From contig RHPI01001116.1 of the NCBI GenBank assembly GCA_009103225.1, positions 255,380 through 286,130 on the forward strand: DNA of 30,751 nucleotides. The letters run 5' to 3'. The notes under the pieces were generated by a model. That model saw only the letters and a program-made list of their open reading frames with translations, did not search any database and was not told the DNA's origin. Shown piece by piece: positions 1 through 7,495 of the stretch (positions are counted from its first letter, which is position 1; the number at the start of each line of letters is the position of its first letter). The DNA is from Chlorokybus atmophyticus. Taxonomy: Eukaryota > Streptophyta > Chlorokybophyceae > Chlorokybales > Chlorokybaceae. The position numbers and the translations under genes are program-made.

Positions 1-8
1 AACTTGGA

Positions 9-248
9 TCAAGAATGCCTGAGGGTTCGTACCCTGATGGATTGCTGGATTTCCTCTGCCAACTTTTCGAGTGTAGCCTTGTCCTCCCTCCCTCCCTTAT
101 TGCTGAGCACGCGCATCATTCGGCACAGAGCACCGTTCCAGTGCTGTGCGATTTTCGTGGGCTTGGTCTCTCCCATGCCAGGTTGGCCGTTTGCATTACG
201 GTGACCAGCGTGCACGTTGTTCATACAGTAAAGGCAGCCCCATATAAA
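9..248 (-). CDS. Unrecognised protein, exon with a CxxC...H motif
   Basis: I do not recognise this protein. On the minus strand a plausible 3' splice site (GCCGCAG) precedes an open stretch that reads like coding sequence. It begins FIWGCLYCMNNVHAGHRN, a CxxC followed by two histidines that could bind zinc, and continues into a charged helix-prone tail (around DKATLEKLAEEIQQSIR). The frame ends in TGA at 9-11, but a GT donor-like site just before it (AGG|GTACGA on minus) could splice into an exon beyond the left edge. The upstream exon is not identified. There is no neighbour evidence for function, and it may belong to a mobile element. The call rests on residue composition and one splice signal only. 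Confidence 0.35.
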   Translation of the reverse strand, partial: FIWGCLYCMNNVHAGHRNANGQPGMGETKPTKIAQHWNGALCRMMRVLSNKGGREDKATLEKLAEEIQQSIRVRTLRHS

Positions 249-341
249 CTGCGGCGCTGTGGACGACCTCCTTCGAGCCATGGTGTACTGCCTGGGACTG
301 TCCACCGTGCCAAGAGACTGTCGACGCCTACTCAACAGCAC

Positions 342-845
342 CCTGAACCAAACCCTTCACCCCCAATCTTTGCTCAACAACAACAACAACCATGCCAAAG
401 GTCTTGCAACGCTTGTGTACGCCGCCAACCCACAGACAGCCGTCAATTCCTAGGCGAGTTCAACCCTAATTTATCGACAGCCGCGTCGCTTTTTTGGCGA
501 GTTGCATTGTTGCGCTACTTGTGCGGCTTGTGTGGCTTGTGCGAACTCACAACGCTTGTGCGGCTTATGCGGTTGTTTATGTAAGGCACTGGTCCGACAG
601 TCCCTGTTGACAGTCGACAGCTTGGGTTGCTCACTTGCTGTGGTGCCAGGACACTTGCACTTCTGCTGTGCTGTTTGCCAGTTGATTTCAGCTGTTGAAA
701 GGTGAGCAGGTTGCTTGCAAGCTTGGATGCTTGCTTGCTTGCATGACAGTCTCTGTTGACAGTCGACAGCTTGGGTTGCCTCAAGTGTGAAGTCAAACTG
801 TTTGCTCTAAGTTCAGTTGTTTGTTCAGGCAGTCCAGCTGACACC
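342..845. other. Non-coding stretch, low-complexity CTTGTGCGG and GCTTGCTTGC runs
   Basis: No convincing coding sequence is seen. The stretch holds a CAACAACAACAA run near 379, clustered TTGTGCGGCTTGTG units near 518-575 and GCTTGCTTGC runs near 718-742. It also holds the duplicated 35 bp repeat listed separately. Confidence 0.4.
596..779 (+). repeat. Direct repeat pair, 35 bp, offset 149 bp
   Basis: Positions 596-630 and 745-779 are identical over 35 bp except for one C/T difference. Each copy contains two GACAGTC heptamers 13 bp apart, the second overlapping a GTCGAC palindrome. The same heptamer or its complement GACTGTC recurs at several places up to about 4500, so this pair may be part of a dispersed repeat family. 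Confidence 0.75.
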
Positions 846-2037
846 ATGACCACTGGGGAGGCAAGACAAATGCCCACTGCAGCTGATTGCTTCAGAGCAA
901 AGGGGAACCACTTGCTGGGCCAAGTGACGGGCTCGCAGTTCCTGATGAAACCAGAGTTCAAGCATATGCGCACAACGCATATCAACAACCTGGCGAAGCT
1001 GAAAAAAGAGATGCTGAGCAAGTGGCCACCACCTCAAGGCATGAAAGGCACAGACTTCAAGCAGAACGCCCAGCACCGGCAGGAGCTGGACGATGTCTGC
1101 GAGACTGTATTGCAGGCGTCAGAGCCACTGGTCTTTGACACAGACCACACCCTGAAATGGACCAAAGGCAAGCTGCTAGTAGAGTTGAGCTGTGTTGAAG
1201 CAAGCCTTCCAAGCAGCATGGCACCTTCTCCTCGGTTTTATTGTGTCTCCTTGCTTTCAGTTGTTGGTTGCTCAGTAACCAGTTGCGTTATGCTATGTTC
1301 CAAGATGTGACCTCCTTGCTGATGGCTACCAAAGGACTGTCGCTGCCATGTCTCATGTGCTTGTGTTTCTGCAGCACAAATCAAGAGTCATGTTCTCCAG
1401 CTACAGTACTCTGTTGGCGCGAAGCGCGGTAGTGATTACGGGCAAAGCTTGGAAGAACGCAATGCTACCAAGAAGCAAAGGCGATCCAGCGATAGGGAAG
1501 CTACCCAAGGCAGCCGCGCTACTGAAGCTGCTGCTGGCTGGGGCATGACTTTTTCGATTGGCAGGGACTTGAGGGCCAACCAGCAGGTGGTCATGCTTGC
1601 GCCTTTGACTGCTGAGCCTCTAACAGATGCTCAGTACCGGGCCACTTGGCTGAAAGAGAGGTAACTATTGTGCTGTCGGCTGTCGATCAAGTTCTACAGT
1701 CCTCACTGGTTTGCTTAGCTGTGCCTCCATGGCTGCGTACTGGATTCACACATGCTGCCTGCTGCCTGCTAACTCAGAATTCCTTAACAGGGGTGCGTAC
1801 GGGTTCGCTGAAGATCAGGTGTTTGACATTACCAACAACGCAGTAGTTGTTGGCGTCGCCACCATCAAATCCGTATGCGAGGCAGAACAACCAATGCGGA
1901 CGTACAATGTCTGTGTTACCCAGTGGATGCCAGTGAGAAGCGAGGATGGCAACCTTGGCATTCGCCTACCTGTGAAAGAGAGGCATTTTCTCTATTGCAA
2001 CGGGAGCAATAATAATAGGGGTATTATTGCTACCTGA
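846..2037 (+). CDS. Unrecognised multi-exon protein gene (tentative model)
   Basis: I do not recognise the product. The first ATG in frame is at 846 (ACACCATGACC). The first coding block, to about 1178, is rich in Lys, Glu and Gln and contains KWPPPQGMKGTDF-like sequence. The middle (1179-1374) is unresolved: acceptors are visible at 1260 and 1374, but I could not settle which is used. The last two exons are better supported: 1375-1660, then a GTAACT...TTAACAG intron 1661-1790, then 1791-2037 ending in TGA. The codon split AG|G joins in phase as LKER-GAYGFAEDQ. The last exon is mixed hydrophobic/charged (VVVGVATIKSVCEAE). The final residues are Asn-rich where the gene runs into the AT-rich segment, so the true C-terminus may have been altered by insertion of that segment. 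Confidence 0.4.
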
Positions 2038-2395
2038 ATAACACATTTTGTATGAATAAGTATTTAATTATGCTTATTTATACCTCTTTTCTACGGTTCC
2101 TCGCTTATTAAAGGCTATGATGCTTTATCATAGCTTAAATAAGTCCCAATGGGTGTAGAAACGCTTATTTAAGCCTATTTAGTGTCACATTCGATATAAT
2201 GTGATTACTATCTCGTTAGGTACCTTACGATAGGTATCTTTGGATAGGTACCTTATCGATAGGTACCTTATCTGAGCTGTGATTGGCTCACGCTAGATTT
2301 CCTAACTACCCTATCTGTAGGGTCGATATCTAGTTGTGAGTTAATTATCGAGAGTTATATAGTTGATATACTCTTGATATAAAAGGTCACATCAA
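2006..2395. repeat. AT-rich, palindrome-dense segment (possible non-autonomous element)
   Basis: Composition changes sharply to AT-rich. Short dyads follow one another: AGCAATAAT...ATTATTGCT (2006-2032), TCACATT...AATGTGA near 2185, repeated GATAGGTACCTTATC units near 2215-2275, and CACATCA...TGATGTG near 2385-2403. No target duplication or clear terminal repeat was found, so the boundaries are approximate. The texture resembles that of the solo LTR at 6230-7462, but I found no shared long word. Confidence 0.4.
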
Positions 2396-2645
2396 TCTGA
2401 TGTGGGGACTTTCAGTTCTCTGCTCAGTGGCGGCCACGCCGTTGAAAGGCTTGTCATAGGCGGTGTGGGTGTTGGGGTAGAGGATTGAAGGGGCATCACC
2501 GGCGACGGTGGTGCTGTTACATCTATGGCCAGCTGGCAAGCAGCTGCCATGGTGGGCGTACTCTGGAGGTACATTGCTTGCTGTGGATATGCTCCTGCTG
2601 TGACTGTATGGTGCATGAGTGCAAGAACATTTTGTGTTAAACAAC

Positions 2646-2941
2646 ATGCAGGGCAGGGAGATGGAGTGGCCCATGATGTTCTTGGCCGGCGGAGGCATCT
2701 GTCCATGTGAGGCATGCGGCAACGACGATCGCATTGTGGTGCCGGGTTGCATCAAGGACATACTGCCTACGACCGCAGCTCGGCACAGCACAGACACAGA
2801 GGTCAGTAAGGGCTGTTGTCAGCGCATGGCATGACTCATTGGCACGCGTTTGCTCGCACACTCACAGTAGCACACATACCATCTCTTGCAACATCACGCA
2901 CAGTGTCCAACTATCTGTTGCTCACTGCCTCTCACAGACAC

Positions 2942-2988
<47 letters not shown>

Positions 2989-3577
2989 GCTTGTATGGCG
3001 TTACGTTATCCCGCGCGCTCGTGGTCCTCACAGTCACTTGACAGTCGCAGGCTGTCCCATATGGACAGTCGCCAATGCGCTCTATTGACGGATGTATGAC
3101 ATGTGCAGGCTGCTGGAGCCATCTCCGACTGTGAAGATCAAGCAGTTGCAATGGACTTGGATTTTGCAGCTGCAATTGTTTGCGACACCGAACCAAACGC
3201 CCCCACTAGAGAGCAGGCGATGGACGTGTACGAGTACTACCAGCACATTGAGCACGCGGTATTCACCAGTCGTCACCAGCTGCCATTCAAGGATTCTGAG
3301 CGAATGGAGTCTTATCCAGACGAGAGGATCTTGCGAGCAGTTGTCAGCTTTGCAGCAAAGAAAAAGTGGTTGGTGGCCAATGATGAGGTTGAAGGAGGGT
3401 GCGAGTGGCGATATGAATCTCGCAAACTACCAGGTATGCATATTGAACTGCAAGTCATTGACAGTCCTTGGGTAGTTGTCGAGGCGACTACACATTGCAG
3501 GGCTGTTGAGCGAGGGAAGGAAGAAAAAGCCATGGCAACCCAAGAAGCAGTGGATGCGACAGCCCTCGTCATCCTAG
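2646..3577 (+). CDS. Unrecognised protein, three exons
   Basis: I do not recognise the family. The proposed exons are 2646-2801, 3109-3433 and 3501-3577. Intron 1 (GTCAGTAAG...ATGTGCAG, 307 bp) carries the CA microsatellite; intron 2 (GTATGC...CATTGCAG) is 67 bp. All phases agree, giving 185 residues from the ATG at 2646. An acceptor-like AACATGCAG lies just after that ATG, so more 5' exons are possible. Exon 1 has a cysteine cluster (ICPCEACGND) that might bind metal. Exon 2 is acidic then aromatic (MDVYEYYQHIEHAVF) and ends in a basic segment. The C-terminus is strongly basic (RKKKPWQPKKQW), compatible with nucleic-acid binding or nuclear targeting. GACAGTC motifs lie in intron 1 and in intron 2. 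Confidence 0.5.
2944..2986 (+). repeat. (AC)n dinucleotide microsatellite
   Basis: About 21 uninterrupted AC units lie inside the proposed first intron of the 2646-3577 gene. Long open frames across this run (all His-Thr or Val-Cys) are artefacts of the repeat. Confidence 0.95.
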
Positions 3578-3998
3578 TAGGGTGGTTTACTGTGCTACAG
3601 TTGCATGTGTGTGTCAACACTGTATGTCTTGTGTAAGCACAGGTAGACTTACAGTTGTTTTGCAGACATTTGATGCACGAGTTGGCTGCAGGGGCTGTCC
3701 ACAGAGGCTGTCAAACAAGGGTGTCCCTGGCTCCTGAGGCTGTCGTTGGCTCCTGAGGCTGGGAGTCAGCACACAATGTGGAAAGATGGGAGTGGCTTCA
3801 CATGGGGTCCAGCTGCCCAGGCGAAGGTGCAACACAACAAAGCTGTTGTCAGCTGCGACTGTCAACAGCAGCGTGCAGTGCATGTAGGAGACTGTAGGTG
3901 TAGTACATGACGCTAGCTTAATACTGATGATCATGATCAGACTGTCCTTTGACAGTCCATTCCAGCATTTTTGTGAATTGTATGCGTGGCGGATTGTA
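3578..3998. other. Non-coding stretch with a GACTGTC hairpin at 3940-3957
   Basis: No gene is seen. Near-duplicate words GGCTGTC...GGCTCCTGAGGCTG recur at 3695-3765. At 3940-3957 GACTGTC and GACAGTC form 7 bp arms around a CTTT loop. The AC/TG-rich sequence leads directly into the dyad array. Confidence 0.5.
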
Positions 3999-4585
3999 TG
4001 CACCAGGCATGGTGCATGAAACAGCACGCACACCATGCATGGCTTCCATGCATGTGACATCATGACAGACCATGATTGGTGCACCAAATCAAGGTAGACC
4101 GCACCATGTATGGTGCGGTGCCTGGCAGGACCATACGTGGTGCCGCTTGTGGACCATGTATGCGCAACACCTTGTCGGTAGCCATGGACTATTCATGGTG
4201 CGACTGTCGACCAGACTGGCACCATATGTGGTCCATCGTGCAAGGAGGGCAGCGCACCATGATTGGTCCAGGCATTCTCAGTAACAAACATGACTTGCGG
4301 TCCGTATCCATGGACCATGTATGGTGCGACTGTCAGTCACCGGACATGAAGCAAGCAACAAACCATGGATGGTCCACTGTTCCAGGGGGCATCGCACCAT
4401 GCATGGTCCATAAATCTCATGCATACTGGCCACCATGCCTGGTGCGTCCCAAGGGACAATGGTACCATTCACGTGAAATTCGGACCATGCATGGTCCGAC
4501 TGTCCATGAAAGCCGGACCATACATGGTCTGTCAATTTCACTTAGCAGGGGAAAACCCCGGTCCTGCGTCACGGACCATTCATGG
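3999..4585. repeat. Array of 17 dyad-symmetric ACCATNNNTGGT motifs
   Basis: Seventeen copies of an interrupted palindrome related to ACCATNNNTGGT lie in under 600 bp; three of them (near 4158, 4193 and 4463) are weak or variant. Centres are near 4007, 4037, 4074, 4108, 4135, 4158, 4193, 4226, 4261, 4319, 4367, 4401, 4437, 4463, 4489, 4523 and 4579, mostly 23-37 bp apart. Arms extend to GCACCAT/ATGGTGC or GGACCAT/ATGGTCC. The best copies are 4099-4118 (9 bp arms) and 4481-4498 (perfect 18 bp palindrome). The sequence between dyads is not conserved, so this is a motif array rather than a simple tandem repeat. GACTGTC directly follows three copies (4202, 4327, 4498). One more perfect core lies at 5369-5380. 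Function is unknown; binding sites for a dimeric protein or structural repeats of an element are possible. Confidence 0.85.
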
Positions 4586-4783
4586 TCCTTGAACGTCAAT
4601 CCGTGTGGAATGCGAAATAAATGGCTGGCCAGCGGTTGTAGGGGGTGAGCAGCATGCTGAGTTACTCAAGCTGGCCTGCAGGGAGTCATATTAGGCACTT
4701 AACAACTGTCAAAAAACCTGTGCTAGATGTGTTCAATGTTGCAAACAACCAGGCTTAAAAGCTAGCTAGTTTGAGCAAGGATG

Positions 4784-5005
4784 TTACCTGAGTAAGGGGT
4801 CTGCCTGCCCATCCACCTCCATGGGGGACGCGTTGTCATCATCGAGGCCATTATAAGCCAAAAGTTGAGACACTTCAGCTTCTCTATGGGCAAAAGCTTG
4901 CTCTCTTTTACTCAACTCCAAGTTCTTTTGGCGTATGAGACCTTGCGTTGACAACCAACTTGGAACGCTGCTTCCGCTTGCGCAAAGCTGCAAGGTTGAC
5001 TGCAA
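4784..5005 (-). CDS. Possible C-terminal exon with coiled coil
   Basis: A 73-codon minus-strand frame ends in TAA. Its C-terminal 50 residues look like real protein: a heptad-like charged helix (IRQKNLELSKREQAFAHREA) then an acidic tail ending ADPLLR. An overlapping frame just upstream reads RKRKQRSKL, a basic stretch like a bZIP basic region, but it is in a different frame and would need an intron or a frameshift to join. CTCAG|GTAACA at the stop could equally be a splice donor. I do not assign a family. Confidence 0.3.
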   Translation of the reverse strand: MQSTLQLCASGSSVPSWLSTQGLIRQKNLELSKREQAFAHREAEVSQLLAYNGLDDDNASPMEVDGQADPLLR

Positions 5006-5546
5006 GTAGCTTGAGTCAAATAGACTGGTGGAGTCTTTTGGCGAAGTCAGCTGCTTTTCAATCAGCCGTGCTGGGTGTATGCGCAGTACTCACGAAACCA
5101 GCTGTTCTAAAGATTATCTTCTCCACCGCCGCCGAGAATGCAGCGCAAGCTTAAAACCCTAGCAAATGGACAGGGAACCATGCACAGTGCCTGCTACTCG
5201 TTTAGCATTGACGCACACGACCTTGGGAGCAAGGGACCAAGTGAGATGAGTCGTCGTGCCCAGGCAAGATACCAAATAATTTGGTCCAGGTTGTCATTGT
5301 ACCGCTCCAACCCGTTACGGGCCGTGGTCATGAGCCAGTGCTTGACAATTGTTAAGTGCTGATGCGGGACCATGCATGGTCTACGAGGGGCGCTTGCGAC
5401 CGTACGAGTGCAGCATGGTCCTGTTTGGGAGAACCATAATTGATTTGTACACGCGTGCTGTACCAGTTCTGCCCTGGCTCATAAGCCGCATGGCATGCGA
5501 CCAGCCTTGATCCAACTGCTCAGGCCGCAATCTGACCAGTGCTGTA
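5006..5546. other. Left flank of the pogo-like element, no gene seen
   Basis: No supported gene. It contains one further dyad (GGACCATGCATGGTCT, 5367-5382) and GACCAGCCTTGATCC (5499-5513), which recurs with one change at 10592-10606 on the far side of the transposon. Confidence 0.45.
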
Positions 5547-5576
5547 GGGTAATGTGCCCAAACCTCGGACACTTTA
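5547..5576 (+). repeat. Left terminal inverted repeat of the pogo-like element
   Basis: It begins GGGTAATGTG and contains CTCGGACACTTT. It pairs with 10535-10564 on the opposite strand and is flanked outside by TA (5545-5546). Differences from the right end are three or four transitions or single changes. Confidence 0.88.
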
Positions 5577-6229
5577 TACTAGTAAGGACACCCATCATGC
5601 AATTGGTGTCCGTTTGAGGTGTTTGATGGGGCAGCTGATAGCTCAGCTGGCTGGCTGTCAGCTAAGCGTGTCGGCTCATTTGTAGCCAATCACAGCAGTT
5701 CACACCGATTGGTCAAAGACCACTTGCTAAGGCAACCATTTGCAAGCAGGCTGTGCCCAACTTCGGACGGTTGGGAATAGCCTGCGTGATGTAAAGCCCT
5801 CGAGGTTGTGATTGTGCTGTGGCGGACAATCTTAGCGCAGTTGTTGTTTGGTGACTCCATGTAGGTGGTGGCGGCGGTGGCGCAGAGGTGGCGATGCCTG
5901 GACCTGGCGGAGGCGGCGCTTGTGCATGCATGTGTAAGTGTGTGATGCAACTGAGTTGGGCTTGTTGCTTGCTGCTGCTTGTTGCTTGCCACTAAGTTGT
6001 GCTTGTTGGATGGTGACTGTGAGTGTTTATGCATGTACTCAGTGAGCTTGTGTGCATGCACTCAGTGTGTTGTGATGCGGAGGTAGTGTGCATGGAAGGT
6101 GTGTGCAAAAATAGGGTTGTATGTACAAGTATATTCCAGCAACTATCATACAGCAAGCAAGTATCTATGCTTGCAGGAAGCTAGTACAAGATCTTGGCGA
6201 GGCGAAAGCCGCCCCGCTTGTTAGCCCAC
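5577..6229. other. Left arm of the pogo-like element, no gene seen
   Basis: Sub-terminal copy of the TIR core at 5753-5768 (minus GTCCGAAGTTGGGCAC). A proline-rich minus-strand frame near 5713-5931 has no recognisable domain and I do not call it. TG-rich and CTTGCTTGC low-complexity follows to about 6175. CCCAC at 6225-6229 is the left copy of the LTR target duplication. Confidence 0.5.
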
Positions 6230-7462
6230 TGTTACGACGCGCGTGAGGAAATCACACCAAAAACTATGTACAGTGATCACACACTTTTACTTGTAGTTAC
6301 TGTACACTCCCTTAATCACCTTTCGTTGAATGAACAACTACTTGGTACATTAAGGGTTATGGTCACCTAGCTTAGGTACCCCTACCTTAGTCCCAAAGGC
6401 CCAAAGCTCAGGTCGCGCGGCGGCTACCCTCCACCCGCGACTGGCTCTTTTGTTTTGGCGAACTCTATCGCCGTGAGCTTTACTAGGAACTATCTTGGCT
6501 AGGACCTACTTGGTCCAAAGCCCTCTACCAGATCCCCATTCACCCACCCAAGTAATTGCTTTTGTTCACCCGGCATTAGTTCACTGGCATTCTGCAAAGT
6601 GACCAACAATGTGAATCCGCGATTTTTGTGCCTGCGGCCATAGTAGGCGGCGCTGCCATAGCGCTGCGTACTGGCACACGCGGGAGGGGGCCGATGCCTT
6701 AGCCGATTTTCTGTCGCGACGTCGCGTTGCGAAGTGATATAATAGTTGATTCACTAGTGAATCAACCTTAGTTCACTACCTTATCGGCATTGTGAATCAC
6801 TCCATTAATGAACTAACTTAGTTCACCAGTGATTCACTTTTGGCTCTCTCTTCTATTAGTCCCCTCATATTAGGGTGATTCACTTAGTTCACTTACGAAC
6901 CCCTAGTGAACTACTTTAGCTCATGTTCGTAACTGAACCAGTGAACTAATTTAGTGCACTATGTTGATTCACTTCTCAGGTGAATCAACCCCTTCATGAA
7001 CTCATCTCGCGAAGTCCTTTTTGTTCACCCTAGGTAGGCTACTTCGATCTAGTCAACTGATCCAAATAAGCCGCCTTGGATTGGCCTAAGTAAACCTTAT
7101 AATTACACATGCTTTTTCCTATGATGTTTCATGCAATTGACCCCATAAGCCCACATCGCGTTAATCAATCGAACTAAAGCTGTGTACTTTTATCTTCCTA
7201 CTCAAGACGCCCATACATACATCAATAGGGTAATTCCTAGTCAACCACTTCTAATTGTATGCATTTTCAAATGCTCTAACTAGCCAGGCCTATAATTAGC
7301 GATGCATTGCACTCGTGTTAAAGCTTAAACACAAACACACGCATTCAAAGCTTGTATAACAAACCAAGATAATCCAACCAAGGTTTATTTAACTTTTGTC
7401 TCTCGCTGATTAAACTTATATATACATTGTACATGACCAGCTATAGTAGCTAGGCCGTAACA
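6230..7462. mobile_element. Solo LTR, 1233 bp, with CCCAC target duplication
   Basis: The sequence begins TGTTACG and ends CGTAACA, the TG...CA inverted termini usual for LTRs, here a perfect 7 bp inverted pair. It is flanked by identical CCCAC at 6225-6229 and 7463-7467, the 5 bp duplication made by retroviral-type integrases. No internal coding region lies within it, so it is a solo LTR left by LTR-LTR recombination. Composition is AT-rich and unlike the surrounding transposon. The superfamily is uncertain; Ty3/Gypsy is an inference from the termini and the 5 bp duplication. Confidence 0.85.
6578..6990. repeat. Cluster of GTGAATCA and GTGAACTA motifs in both orientations inside the LTR
   Basis: At least a dozen copies of GTGAATCA or GTGAACTA, or their complements, are packed here. 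Two form strong dyads: a perfect 22 bp palindrome at 6745-6766 and a 10 bp stem with a 7 nt loop at 6963-6989 (GTTGATTCAC / GTGAATCAAC). Clustered repeats in an LTR are often enhancer or regulator-binding sites; that role is inference. Confidence 0.7.
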
Positions 7463-7495
7463 CCCACGCCCTGTGTTGGGCCTTGGCTTGGGTGT

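Noticed and set aside
24-40. GGGTTCGTACCC resembling a tRNA T-arm
   Set aside because: No acceptor stem, anticodon arm or D-arm can be placed around it.
515-1021. 168-codon minus-strand open frame
   Set aside because: It is antisense to the better supported plus-strand coding block and composed of repeat-derived sequence at its end.
2707-3196. Open frames with His-Thr or Val-Cys runs
   Set aside because: Translation of the AC microsatellite.
3999-4585. CRISPR-like array
   Set aside because: The repeated unit is a 12-18 bp degenerate palindrome, not a 25-37 bp identical repeat, spacing varies, and the genome is eukaryotic with introns.
4076-4648. 190-codon plus-strand open frame and its minus-strand counterparts
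   Set aside because: They are produced by the repeated ACCAT/ATGGT palindromes (recurrent HGWS, TMHG, PCMV), not by protein-like sequence.
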